Positions 1-6,973 of a stretch of 12,217 nt of DNA are shown in pieces (position 1 is the first letter of the stretch; the number at the start of each line of letters is the position of its first letter). The DNA is from Oceanospirillaceae bacterium. Lineage in GTDB: Bacteria; Pseudomonadota; Gammaproteobacteria; Pseudomonadales; Balneatricaceae. A model generated the notes under the pieces. That model worked only from the letters and a program-made list of their open reading frames with translations, was not told the origin of the DNA and did no database searches. The stretch lies in the NCBI GenBank assembly GCA_003497765.1, contig DNNY01000045.1:1-12217 (forward strand), given 5' to 3'. The position numbers and the translations under genes are program-made.

Positions 1-1
1 C

Positions 2-619
2 GAGCTAGAAACTCAAGTTGACGACCCTGTTGCTTGCCAAGAACTGCAAGAGTACGCCCATGTTATTATCTCGGAAGCCAATCGTCTGCGTGATCTTGTA
101 GACCGCCTACTTGGGCCCCAACGCCAAGCCCAAAAACAAGTTAATAATATCCACCAAATATTGGATAAAACCCATAAATTACTTTCTGCTGAGGCAGGTC
201 AAGACGTCAAGTTAGTGGCCGATTATGATCCTAGCCTCCCTGAGTTAATGCTCGACGCCAACCAACTTATGCAGGTGTTCTTAAATATTGGCCGCAATGC
301 GTTGCAAGCGCTGCAAGAAAATGCCATTGAAGCACCTGAAATACGTATGCAAACCCGCGCAGTAAGGCGCTTTACCATAGGTAATCAATGCCATCGCTTG
401 GTATGCCGAGTAAGCATTTGTGATAACGGCCCCGGCATCAGCCCTGAACTAAAAGACGAAATTTTCTTCCCTATGATTACCAATCGGGCACAAGGCACTG
501 GTTTAGGCTTGAGCATTGCCCAAAGCCTGATTGCCCAGCACCAAGGTTTAATTGAGTGTGACAGCAAACCGGGTCACACCTGCTTTAAAATTTATATTCC
601 CATGGAGACAACAGTATGA
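2..619 (+). CDS. glnL: Nitrogen regulation sensor kinase NtrB/GlnL, C-terminal part (5' end outside window)
   Basis: This is the C-terminal 205 residues of the cytoplasmic two-component kinase that phosphorylates NtrC when nitrogen is limiting and, with PII bound, promotes its dephosphorylation. The reading frame is open from base 2, so the start lies upstream of the window. The visible part begins late in the dimerisation helices and reaches the family motif RLRDLVDRLLGPQ. The ATPase domain follows with an N box (LNIGRNALQAL), G1 box (DNGPGIS), F-box-like FFPMIT and G2 box (GTGLGLSIA). The phosphoacceptor His and the PAS domain are not in the window. The segment DYDPSLPEL also matches E. coli NtrB as recalled. 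The TGA stop overlaps the ntrC start codon (ATGA), which suggests translational coupling of kinase and regulator. Identification is firm. Confidence 0.96.
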   Translation, partial: ELETQVDDPVACQELQEYAHVIISEANRLRDLVDRLLGPQRQAQKQVNNIHQILDKTHKLLSAEAGQDVKLVADYDPSLPELMLDANQLMQVFLNIGRNALQALQENAIEAPEIRMQTRAVRRFTIGNQCHRLVCRVSICDNGPGISPELKDEIFFPMITNRAQGTGLGLSIAQSLIAQHQGLIECDSKPGHTCFKIYIPMETTV

Positions 620-2040
620 ATGAGCAAGTCTGGCTGGTCGATGATGACAGCGCCATTCGTTGGGTCTTGGAAAAGGCATTACAGCACGCAAATATATCTT
701 GTCGTAGTTTCGAACAAGCAGAGGATCTGCTGGCTGCTACTCAACGTCAAGCGCCACAATTAATTATCAGTGATATCCGTATGCCGGAAATGGATGGCTT
801 CTCTTTACTGCAGGAGCTGCAAGCAAAGCTACCCAATACACCTGTTATTATTATGACAGCTCACTCGGATTTGGATAGCGCGGTCACAGCCTATCAAGGT
901 GGTGCTTTTGATTATCTCCCCAAACCCTTTGATATTGATGAAGCCATCGCACTAGTGCGACGCGCCTTACAATTTAGTGCTGAACAAATGACTGAGATCA
1001 GCACTAGTGATGATCTTGAACCAGTTAGCAAACCAAGCCAGCTAATTGGTGCAGCCCCAGCTATGCAAGAGGTATTTCGGGCTATTGGTCGTCTGTCACA
1101 ATCAAATATGACGGTGATGATAAATGGTGCCTCTGGCACGGGTAAAGAGTTGATTGCCCAAGCCGTTCATCAACATAGCCCCCGCGCTACCAAGCCATTT
1201 ATTCCATTAAATATGGCGGCCATCCAGAAGGATCTTATTGAGTCAGAATTATTTGGCCATGAAAAAGGCGCCTTTACGGGCGCCACTAACCAGCGCAAAG
1301 GCCATTTTGAACAAGCCCATGGCGGCACCTTATTCCTTGATGAAATTGGTGATATGCCCGCTGAAGCGCAGACTCGACTACTACGGGTACTGGCTGATGG
1401 TGAGTTCTACCGCGTAGGTGGCCATACACCAGTAAAAGTCGATGTACGTATTATTGCGGCGACCCATCAGGATCTTAACAAACGTGTGGGAGAGGGACTA
1501 TTTAGGGAGGATTTATTCCACCGCTTAAATGTTATCCGTATTCATGTGCCTACCTTGGCCCAGCGCAGTGAGGATATTCCAGCCTTAGCTGAACACTTCC
1601 TTAATAAGACAGCCAAAGAGCTGGGTGTAGAAGCCAAGCTATTAGCGCCTGACACAGCTGCTTATCTGCAACAATTAGATTGGCCAGGTAACGTGCGGCA
1701 ACTAGAAAACCTTTGTCGCTGGTTGAGTGTTATGGGTGCTGGTAGCAATATTCTAATCAGCGACCTGCCACCAGAATTACAAACCGCCGATCAACAAACA
1801 CCTACCCAGCAATGGCCAGACTTACTATCCGTGTGGGCTAGGAAACAGTTACAGGCTGGTGACCATGGCATACTCGATCAGGCTCTACCAGAATTTGAGC
1901 GCGCCATGATCAATGTTGCTTTATCTCACACCGGAGGACGCAAGCGGGAAGCAGCCGAATTACTAGGCTGGGGTCGTAATACCTTAACACGTAAACTAAA
2001 AGAACTAGGTATTGGTGATGCGAGTCCAGAGCTATCATAA
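616..2040 (+). CDS. glnG: Nitrogen regulation response regulator NtrC/GlnG (sigma-54 activator)
   Basis: A 474-residue cytoplasmic enhancer-binding protein that, once phosphorylated by NtrB, drives sigma-54 RNA polymerase at nitrogen-responsive promoters; E. coli NtrC is about 469 residues. The receiver domain (about 1-120) has the acidic triad D9-D11 and the phosphoacceptor D53 in [10 protein letters not shown]. The central AAA+ domain (about 142-375) has Walker A at 171-178, the sigma-54 contact loop GAFTGA at 218-223, Walker B LFLDEIGD with D242 and E243, and the arginine-finger segment FREDLFHRL. The C terminus has a Fis-type helix-turn-helix ([16 protein letters not shown]). Walker A reads GASGTGKE, where NtrC proteins usually have GESGTGKE. 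The start ATG overlaps the ntrB stop. A hairpin lies just after the TAA stop, so the ntrBC transcript probably ends there. Confidence 0.97.
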   Translation: MNEQVWLVDDDSAIRWVLEKALQHANISCRSFEQAEDLLAATQRQAPQLIISDIRMPEMDGFSLLQELQAKLPNTPVIIMTAHSDLDSAVTAYQGGAFDYLPKPFDIDEAIALVRRALQFSAEQMTEISTSDDLEPVSKPSQLIGAAPAMQEVFRAIGRLSQSNMTVMINGASGTGKELIAQAVHQHSPRATKPFIPLNMAAIQKDLIESELFGHEKGAFTGATNQRKGHFEQAHGGTLFLDEIGDMPAEAQTRLLRVLADGEFYRVGGHTPVKVDVRIIAATHQDLNKRVGEGLFREDLFHRLNVIRIHVPTLAQRSEDIPALAEHFLNKTAKELGVEAKLLAPDTAAYLQQLDWPGNVRQLENLCRWLSVMGAGSNILISDLPPELQTADQQTPTQQWPDLLSVWARKQLQAGDHGILDQALPEFERAMINVALSHTGGRKREAAELLGWGRNTLTRKLKELGIGDASPELS

Positions 2041-2056
2041 GGCGTTGCGTCGTAAA

Positions 2057-2083
2057 ATGCTTGGCTAGAACTTAGCCAAGCAT
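2057..2083 (+). terminator. Hairpin after ntrC, likely terminator
   Basis: A perfect 10-bp inverted repeat (ATGCTTGGCT / AGCCAAGCAT) with a 7-base loop begins 17 bases after the ntrC stop codon. The stem can extend into the loop by an A-T and a G-U pair. There is no strong T run after it (the next bases are AAATCCTT), so it is a weak intrinsic terminator by sequence, or a 3' end-protecting structure. Its position supports an end to the ntrBC transcript. Confidence 0.6.
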
Positions 2084-2099
2084 AAATCCTTCACAATAT

Positions 2100-2130
2100 C
2101 TGGCAAGTGCAGTGGTTGGCACTTTATAAT
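2100..2130 (+). promoter_or_regulatory. Likely sigma-70 promoter for trmL
   Basis: A perfect -10 box TATAAT lies at 2125-2130. The best upstream -35 candidates are only partial: CTGGCA at 2100-2105 with a 19-base spacer, or TGGCAA at 2101-2106 with 18. Transcription would start near 2137, about 68 bases before the trmL ATG. Its place between the ntrC hairpin and trmL suggests that trmL is transcribed separately. Confidence 0.5.
2105..2124. repeat. Inverted repeat abutting the trmL -10 box
   Basis: AAGTGC and GCACTT are perfect reverse complements separated by 8 bases. The right arm ends at the base before TATAAT, so the repeat fills the -35/-10 spacer of the inferred trmL promoter. A 6-bp repeat can occur by chance; the position makes it a candidate operator only. 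The half-site orientation (GTGC outside, GCAC inside) does not fit the NtrC binding site. Confidence 0.3.
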
Positions 2131-2204
2131 AGGCGCCATCACAACCGAAAAGGCTATCGTGCACACCAACACTCAGGGTGCCCCATGGTCTTGAGATACC
2201 TGCC

Positions 2205-2663
2205 ATGCTACATGTTGTACTTTACGAACCTGAAATCCCCCCTAACACGGGTAATATTATCCGTTTATGTGCCAACACTGGTTTTCAGCTACATCTGATA
2301 AAACCATTGGGCTTTAACCTAGAAGATAAAGCCATGCGCCGAGCTGGCCTTGATTATCACGAGTGGGCCAATATGCAGGTGCATGAGAATTTTGCTGATT
2401 TTGTTGTCCAAGTAGGTCCAAAGCGCGTTCTGGCACTAACCACCAAAGGTAGTGACTGCTACAGCAAATTAAGTTATCAAGCAGGAGATGCCTTACTATT
2501 TGGCCCAGAAAGTCGTGGCTTGCCGGAAGATATTCGCAACCAAAGTGATGAGCGTTTGCGCTTGCCTATGAAAGAGAGCAGCCGGAGTTTAAATCTATCT
2601 AATTGCACAGCCATAGTGGTGTATGAGGCGTGGCGACAATTAGGCTTTGAAGGAGCGCAATAG
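2205..2663 (+). CDS. trmL: tRNA (cytidine/uridine-34-2'-O)-methyltransferase TrmL
   Basis: A SPOUT-family methyltransferase of 152 residues that uses S-adenosylmethionine to methylate the ribose 2'-OH of wobble base 34 in tRNA-Leu isoacceptors; E. coli TrmL (YibK) is about 157 residues. The N terminus [20 protein letters not shown] is almost the same as E. coli. The trefoil-knot motifs follow: ALTTKG (77-82), [10 protein letters not shown] (98-107) and [18 protein letters not shown] (126-143). I chose the ATG at 2205 because E. coli TrmL starts at the equivalent MLNIVLYEPEI. A longer frame from GTG at 2178 would add nine residues that have no counterpart in the family. The ribosome-binding site is weak. 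The gene stands alone between the ntrC hairpin and a bidirectional terminator. Confidence 0.95.
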   Translation: MLHVVLYEPEIPPNTGNIIRLCANTGFQLHLIKPLGFNLEDKAMRRAGLDYHEWANMQVHENFADFVVQVGPKRVLALTTKGSDCYSKLSYQAGDALLFGPESRGLPEDIRNQSDERLRLPMKESSRSLNLSNCTAIVVYEAWRQLGFEGAQ

Positions 2664-2680
2664 ACCCCATTTTAGAAACA

Positions 2681-2707
2681 AAAAAGGGGAGCTAAGCTCC
2701 CCTTTTT
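2681..2707. terminator. Bidirectional intrinsic terminator between trmL and secB
   Basis: GGGGAGC (2686-2692) and GCTCCCC (2696-2702) form a GC-rich 7-bp stem with a 3-base loop. A5 before and T5 after (2681-2685 and 2703-2707) give a U run for transcripts in either direction. It starts 17 bases after the trmL stop and lies 11 bases past the secB stop on the other strand, so one structure can end both convergent transcripts. Confidence 0.9.
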
Positions 2708-2718
2708 AATAAAGCAAT

Positions 2719-3252
2719 TTAGGCCTTTGTCTCAGGTTCAGCAGCACCATTTTCAGCCGCTTGAGCTGCCGCTTGCTGGGCTACATTTTGTGCATATAGG
2801 GCATCAAAGTTTACAGGCGATAACATAATGGCTGGGAAGCCACCGCGAGAAACCAAACTATCCACCGCTTCACGAGCATAAGGGAAGAGAATATTTGGGC
2901 AAAATGCACCCAATACTTGACCCATTGCCTGCTCAGGTACATTCGCAATGTGGAATAAGCCTGCTTGCTGAATCTCAGCTAGGTAAATTACCTTATCATC
3001 AGACTTGGACGTTACGGTGATATTAAGCACTACTTCATAGGCTGTATCGGCTACCTGACGACCTTTACTATTTAGCTCTACACCAATCTCAGGCTTGCCT
3101 GTCAAAGAGAATGATTGCGGGGAGTTAGGTGATTCAAAGGACATATCTTTTAAATATACCCGTTGAATTTGAATCTGAGGCTGCTGTGCTTGCGTTTGGG
3201 ATTGAGCAGCTTCGGTTTGCTCAGCCTCTGTTGTGTTTTCTTGTTCTGACAT
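2719..3252 (-). CDS. secB: Protein-export chaperone SecB
   Basis: A tetrameric cytoplasmic chaperone that keeps precursor proteins unfolded and passes them to SecA. The 177-residue product is longer than E. coli SecB (about 155). The conserved core begins at IQIQRVYLKDMSFESPNSP (residues 27-45) and includes YEVVLNITVT, FCPNILFPYAREAVDSLVSRGGFP and LSPVNFDALYAQ. About 16 extra residues rich in Gln, Glu, Thr and Ala precede the core, and the C-terminal tail is Ala/Glu-rich. The ATG has a good GGAG ribosome-binding site (GGAGTAATA then ATG), and the MSEQ start matches E. coli, which supports the long N terminus. It is the last gene of the yibN-grxC-secB operon, 10 bases after grxC, and ends at the shared terminator with trmL. 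gpsA, next to secB in E. coli, is absent here. Confidence 0.96.
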   Translation of the reverse strand: MSEQENTTEAEQTEAAQSQTQAQQPQIQIQRVYLKDMSFESPNSPQSFSLTGKPEIGVELNSKGRQVADTAYEVVLNITVTSKSDDKVIYLAEIQQAGLFHIANVPEQAMGQVLGAFCPNILFPYAREAVDSLVSRGGFPAIMLSPVNFDALYAQNVAQQAAAQAAENGAAEPETKA

Positions 3253-3262
3253 TATTACTCCA

Positions 3263-3520
3263 TTACGAACCCAAGAGGGTATCTAATTCATTCGCCCGTT
3301 CTAAGGCATATAGTTCATCACAGCCCCCGACGGACCGTCCATTAATAATTATTTGCGGCACAGTTCGATTGCCCGTTAAAGCCATCATTTCACGGCGTTT
3401 GGCTATATCACCATCAACATTGATTTCGGCATAAGACACTTGTTTACTATCCAACAAACGCTTGGCTCGGAAACAAAAACCACAAAAATCAGAGCTATAG
3501 ACAGTTACCTCAGACGCCAT
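3263..3520 (-). CDS. grxC: Glutaredoxin 3 (GrxC) with CGFC active site
   Basis: An 85-residue dithiol glutaredoxin, the usual size for GrxC; it uses glutathione to reduce protein disulfides and mixed disulfides in the cytoplasm. The redox centre is C13-G-F-C16 after VYSSDF, where E. coli GrxC has CPYC. The cis-Pro motif TVP is at 53-55 and the glutathione-binding GGCDEL at 65-70, both normal for the family. A strong ribosome-binding site (AGGGGAAG) precedes the ATG. It lies between yibN (29 bases away) and secB (10 bases away), the gene order known from E. coli. The CGFC site changes both residues between the cysteines, which could shift the redox potential; both catalytic cysteines are kept, so activity is expected. 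Confidence 0.95.
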   Translation of the reverse strand: MASEVTVYSSDFCGFCFRAKRLLDSKQVSYAEINVDGDIAKRREMMALTGNRTVPQIIINGRSVGGCDELYALERANELDTLLGS

Positions 3521-3549
3521 AGGACTTCCCCTGTAAAATGCTTAAAGGC

Positions 3550-3966
3550 TTACTTGCGCACTAATGGCAAACCTTGGTTACTCCACTCCAGCATACCACC
3601 GGTCATGCGATGCACTTTAGTATAGCCATCTTTACGTAGAATATTGGCCGCACTGCCTGCTGTTTGACCTGTTTTACAAACAATAACGATAGGCTTATCC
3701 CGATATTTCTCTAGGTCACTTAGGCGCTTGTTTAACTCAGCAAAGGGAATATTGGTCGAGTTCAATATTTTGCCCGACTTGTAGTCAGCCGCAGAACGAA
3801 TATCCAACATTAACGCACCTTCACTATTACCTAGCACAGTTGCTTGCTGAGGCGATACCGATGGCGCTGCTTTGCGCCGCTCTGTGAAAATCAACATGCC
3901 TAATGTTGCCAAAAATGCCAACACCATTTCCCAGTGATTAGCAGCGAATTCGAATATACGATCCAT
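3550..3966 (-). CDS. yibN: Membrane-anchored rhodanese-like protein YibN
   Basis: A 138-residue single-domain rhodanese homologue with an N-terminal membrane anchor. A hydrophobic segment at about 12-28 is followed by positive residues (ERRK), so the domain probably faces the cytoplasm. The rhodanese fold covers about 40-135: LMLDIRSAADYKSGKI, the catalytic C97 in IVCKTGQTAG, and MTGGMLEW near the end. It probably carries sulfur as a persulfide on C97, but the acceptor is unknown. I chose the ATG at 3966 because AGGTAAGGT lies just before it and the protein then begins MDRIFEF, as in YibN proteins. A longer frame from 4026 would start upstream of the inferred transcription start. It is the first gene of the yibN-grxC-secB operon. 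Confidence 0.92.
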   Translation of the reverse strand: MDRIFEFAANHWEMVLAFLATLGMLIFTERRKAAPSVSPQQATVLGNSEGALMLDIRSAADYKSGKILNSTNIPFAELNKRLSDLEKYRDKPIVIVCKTGQTAGSAANILRKDGYTKVHRMTGGMLEWSNQGLPLVRK

Positions 3967-3970
3967 AATT

Positions 3971-3979
3971 ACCTTACCT
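3971..3979 (-). promoter_or_regulatory. Ribosome-binding site that sets the yibN start
   Basis: On the minus strand AGGTAAGGT is followed by AATT and the ATG at 3966. The two overlapping AGGT units give spacings of about 9 and 4 bases. This favours the 138-residue start over the in-frame ATG 60 bases upstream. Confidence 0.65.
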
Positions 3980-4015
3980 GTATGCCTCGAGGCCACAATA
4001 AAAAAACTAGCGGGC

Positions 4016-4021
4016 ATTATA
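4016..4021 (-). promoter_or_regulatory. -10 box of the yibN-grxC-secB promoter
   Basis: A perfect TATAAT on the minus strand lies about 50 bases upstream of the yibN ATG. The base order TTGTG-TATAAT-GCCCGC looks like a sigma-70 promoter. No good -35 hexamer is visible at 16-18 bases; the upstream run is GTTTTAAA. Transcription would start near 4009. Confidence 0.55.
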
Positions 4022-4117
4022 CACAATCTGAAGCCTTTAAAACGGCCGTAATAGTGGATTCAGAGAATATAAGCCCTTTGTTGTGCCAAACCAGTGATCT
4101 AAGCTTCACAAAACAGG

Positions 4118-4138
4118 CCCAATCATGGCTTAATTGGG
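4118..4138. repeat. Inverted repeat over the gpmI -35 region
   Basis: CCCAAT (4118-4123) and ATTGGG (4133-4138) are perfect reverse complements around a 9-base centre. No T run follows, so it is not a terminator. It covers the place where the -35 contact of the gpmI promoter would be. It may be a regulator site or chance; the bases alone cannot decide. Confidence 0.25.
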
Positions 4139-4145
4139 GGCTAAA

Positions 4146-4154
4146 TGCTAAAAT
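4146..4154 (+). promoter_or_regulatory. Extended -10 promoter for gpmI-envC-ctpA-yibQ
   Basis: TGC followed by TAAAAT matches the extended -10 pattern (TGN plus a TATAAT-like hexamer). The -35 position (about 4126-4131, TGGCTT) matches poorly, which is common for extended -10 promoters. Transcription would start near 4161, about 40 bases before the gpmI ATG at 4202. Together with the yibN promoter this makes 3967-4201 a divergent promoter region. Confidence 0.5.
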
Positions 4155-4201
4155 ATCAAGCTGATTTCGTTCTTTTATATTTACTTACTCCGCAAGAGAT
4201 C

Positions 4202-5749
4202 ATGACAACACAAACTACCAAAGCCCTAATTATTTTGGATGGCTGGGGCCAAAGTGAAACATCCACTTCCAACGCCATTGCCGCTGCACATACGCCTACC
4301 TGGGATCGCATGTTAGAGCAGTATGCACATACCCTTATCGGCACTGCTGGCCCAGACGTTGGCTTACCCGAAGGTCAAATGGGCAACTCCGAAGTCGGGC
4401 ATATGAATATTGGTGCTGGGCGCATTGTCTACCAAAACTTTACCCGTATTGGCAAAGCTATTAGTGATGGCGACTTCTTCACCAATTCAGCCCTTGTCAG
4501 TGCTATTGAAAAAGCCGTTAGTAACCAAGGCACCGTGCATATCTGTGGTCTATTATCAGATGGTGGTGTTCATAGTCATCAAGAACATATTTTTGCGGCC
4601 TGCCAGATGGCCAAACAAAGAGGTGCCGGCAAGATTGTGGTACACGCTTGGTTAGATGGACGCGATACCCCACCCCGCTCAGCAGAGGCGTTTATTGCTG
4701 ATCTAGAAAATGCCCTAGCTGAGGCAGGTGGACGTATTGGTAGTCTCAGTGGCCGTTATTACGCCATGGACCGTGACCAACGCTGGGACCGCACAGAACT
4801 GGCCTATAGAGCCATGCGTTATGGCCAATCTGAGCATACATACGAGAATGCTCAAGCTGCCCTTGCCGCAGCTTATGGGCGCGATGAAGACGATGAGTTT
4901 GTATTACCAAGCGTAATTCTTGACGCTAATGGTAATGCCGCCAGCATCAATGATGGTGACAGTATTATTTGCATGAACTTCCGCCCCGATCGCTCACGTC
5001 AAATAACCCGAACCTTTGTTGAAGATGACTTTACTGGTTTTGATCGAGGTAGTGCCTTGGCCTTAAGTGAATTTGTTATGCTCACGGAATACAGTGCCGA
5101 ACTAGGAGAGTTATGTAGTTGTTCATTCCCACCAGAAGCCATCTCTAATGACCTTGGCGAAGTAGTTGCCAAACAAGGTATGCAACAGCTACGTATTGCC
5201 GAAACGGAAAAATACGCCCATGTCACCTTTTTCTTTAATGGTGGCCAAGAAGATCCCTATGCAGGTGAGTCTCGAGAACTGATAGCTTCACCGAATGTGG
5301 CTACCTATGACCTACAACCTGAAATGAGTGCCCCTGAGCTGACTGATAAACTAGTTAATGCCATTGAATCTGGTCACTTTGATCTGATTGTTTGTAACTT
5401 TGCTAACCCTGATATGGTTGGCCATACGGGTAAATTTGATGCTGCCGTACAAGCCGTAGAAGCCGTGGATAAGTGCCTAGCTCGTATTATTGAAGCCCTT
5501 GATAAGGTTGGTGGCGAAGCGCTGGTTACAGCCGACCATGGCAATGTCGAACTAATGCAAAACCCAACTACGGGTCAGCCCCATACCTCCCATACTGCTT
5601 GGCCTGTACCCCTTGTATATATAAGCCAAGGCAACCAGATACCAAGTTTAAGACAAGGGGTTTTGGCTGATATTGCCCCCACACTTCTGGCTATGATGGG
5701 CCTAGAGCAACCGGCAGAAATGACCGGCAAATCCCTACTGCAAGCCTAG
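4202..5749 (+). CDS. gpmI: 2,3-bisphosphoglycerate-independent phosphoglycerate mutase
   Basis: A cytoplasmic glycolytic/gluconeogenic enzyme that interconverts 3- and 2-phosphoglycerate with two manganese ions and a phosphoserine intermediate. The product is 515 residues; E. coli GpmI is 514. LIILDGWG holds metal ligand D13, and GQMGNSEVGHMNIGAGR holds the phosphoserine S63. Later motifs are VHAWLDGRDTPPRSA, SGRYYAMDRDQRWDR, NFRPDRSRQ, DPYAGESRELIASP, NPDMVGHTGK, TADHGNVELM and the final MTGKSLL. I chose the ATG at 4202, which gives the usual MTTQTTKALIILDGW start; the frame extends back to 4145, but that adds 19 residues foreign to the family and crosses the inferred promoter. The ribosome-binding site (AAGAG) is modest. 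It is the first gene of a four-gene operon with envC 12 bases on, an adjacency also found in E. coli. Confidence 0.97.
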   Translation: MTTQTTKALIILDGWGQSETSTSNAIAAAHTPTWDRMLEQYAHTLIGTAGPDVGLPEGQMGNSEVGHMNIGAGRIVYQNFTRIGKAISDGDFFTNSALVSAIEKAVSNQGTVHICGLLSDGGVHSHQEHIFAACQMAKQRGAGKIVVHAWLDGRDTPPRSAEAFIADLENALAEAGGRIGSLSGRYYAMDRDQRWDRTELAYRAMRYGQSEHTYENAQAALAAAYGRDEDDEFVLPSVILDANGNAASINDGDSIICMNFRPDRSRQITRTFVEDDFTGFDRGSALALSEFVMLTEYSAELGELCSCSFPPEAISNDLGEVVAKQGMQQLRIAETEKYAHVTFFFNGGQEDPYAGESRELIASPNVATYDLQPEMSAPELTDKLVNAIESGHFDLIVCNFANPDMVGHTGKFDAAVQAVEAVDKCLARIIEALDKVGGEALVTADHGNVELMQNPTTGQPHTSHTAWPVPLVYISQGNQIPSLRQGVLADIAPTLLAMMGLEQPAEMTGKSLLQA

Positions 5750-5761
5750 CTAAATAGCCTT

Positions 5762-6952
5762 ATGTTGGTATCCAGCATTGCTCACCAAGCAGGTCGTCCT
5801 TTAACGGTTGCTTTGGTGAGCTTGTGTTTGCTTTTATTTGGTACCATAAATTCCAGCCACGCCAATAATCAGCAAGCCGATAAAGCACAGCTTGAGCAAC
5901 GTATGCAAAGCTTGCAGAAAGATATCAAGGGGCTCCAGAATTGGTTGCAACAAGCACAACAAAAATCATCAAAACTTAATCAACAACTGGCCAACAGTGA
6001 ACGCCAAATAGGCAAGCTTAGTCAACGAATTAGTGAACGCAAGGATTCACTATCGAGTTTGCAAAAACGTATCTCCATATTGCAAGCACAAGCGAGTCAA
6101 ATTCAAGACAACCTGTTTGAGCAGGAAGTTATACTAGCCCAGCATTTGCGCCAGCAATATCAATTACAACAACGCCAAGCCAGCGGTTTACTTTTTTCTC
6201 TTACTGATGCCACTGATGCAAGCCGCATCATGGCTTACTTTCGCTACCTTCATCAAGCGCAGGCTGAACAACTTAGCGCTTATCGTGATAGCCTCAATAG
6301 ACTAAATGCCGTGCAGCAAGAGCAGGCTGACGCGGAACTCGAATTACAGCAAGAGCTTTTTCAACTGCAACAACAAGAACAAAAATTAAAAACTGTGCGG
6401 CAAGAACAAAAGACCACTGCCAAACAGTTACAACAAGAACGCCAATCGAAACAGAGTCAACTGCAAGATAGCAATGCCGCCAAACAACAAATTCAAGATC
6501 TTTTAGAACAGCTGGAAATTGCCCTGAAAAAGGCACAAATACAAAATATTGGCCAGCCTTTTGCTAAACTTAAAGGCCAACTAAGCTGGCCTCTTGAAGG
6601 TAAGGTGTTAAATCGTTTTGGCCAACAACAAGCCAAGTTTCCTCTCAGTGATAATGGCTGGTTAATTGAGGCAAAAGAAGGCAGTGAAGTTATCGCTGTT
6701 CACCATGGACAAGTGGTATTTGCCGACTGGCTCAAGGGCTATGGACTATTACTGATTATTGATCATGGTGCAGGCTATTTAACCCTCTATGGACAAAACC
6801 AGTCCCTTTACAAGGAAGTTGGTGATAAGGTAGAGGCTGGAGAGTTAATTGCCAATAGCGGTATCAGTGGTGGCCAACAGATCTCGGCTCTGTATTTTTC
6901 CATTCGTAAAAATGGTCGTCCACAGAATCCGCGGCAATGGCTTATACGTTAA
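5762..6952 (+). CDS. envC: Murein hydrolase activator EnvC (degenerate M23/LytM protein)
   Basis: A 396-residue periplasmic protein expected to be recruited to the division site and to activate septal cell-wall amidases, as EnvC does for AmiA and AmiB in E. coli. Residues 1-34 look like a signal peptide with a hydrophobic core (VALVSLCLLLFG) and cleavage near SHA. Residues about 38-255 are a long Gln-, Lys- and Ser-rich coiled coil. The C-terminal M23/LytM fold spans about 274-396. Its zinc ligands are lost: DNGWLIE stands where active enzymes have the His...Asp motif, and ALYFSIR replaces HLHFEIR. This matches E. coli EnvC, which activates amidases without cutting murein itself. GYGLLLIIDHG and LYGQNQSLYKEVG also align well with EnvC. 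The ribosome-binding site is poor, so translation may depend on gpmI just upstream. Confidence 0.93.
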   Translation: MLVSSIAHQAGRPLTVALVSLCLLLFGTINSSHANNQQADKAQLEQRMQSLQKDIKGLQNWLQQAQQKSSKLNQQLANSERQIGKLSQRISERKDSLSSLQKRISILQAQASQIQDNLFEQEVILAQHLRQQYQLQQRQASGLLFSLTDATDASRIMAYFRYLHQAQAEQLSAYRDSLNRLNAVQQEQADAELELQQELFQLQQQEQKLKTVRQEQKTTAKQLQQERQSKQSQLQDSNAAKQQIQDLLEQLEIALKKAQIQNIGQPFAKLKGQLSWPLEGKVLNRFGQQQAKFPLSDNGWLIEAKEGSEVIAVHHGQVVFADWLKGYGLLLIIDHGAGYLTLYGQNQSLYKEVGDKVEAGELIANSGISGGQQISALYFSIRKNGRPQNPRQWLIR

Positions 6953-6973
6953 CAGTAACGGGTAACCCACAGC

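Noticed and set aside
2099..2135. Possible sigma-54 promoter (TGGCA/TTGGCAC) near ntrC
   Set aside because: The -24-like TGGCAC is not followed by a TTGC element at the required spacing.
2159..2183. Possible NtrC binding site (GTGCAC...GGGTGCC)
   Set aside because: The half sites are 11 bases apart rather than about 5, and the right half is imperfect.
2178..2204. Longer GTG start for TrmL
   Set aside because: The nine added residues have no match in TrmL proteins, whose N terminus is equivalent to the ATG at 2205.
2107..2298. Small plus-strand reading frame before trmL
   Set aside because: It overlaps the trmL promoter and the start of trmL in another frame, and its product resembles no family I know.
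3967..4026. Upstream ATG for the rhodanese gene
   Set aside because: It would lie upstream of the inferred transcription start, lacks a good ribosome-binding site, and adds residues before the membrane anchor.
4145..4201. Upstream ATG for GpmI
   Set aside because: It overlaps the -10 box and adds 19 residues not found in the family; the total length matches E. coli only from 4202.
6294..6536. Minus-strand reading frame inside envC
   Set aside because: It is a shadow of the Gln-rich coiled-coil coding sequence, with no ribosome-binding site or family match.
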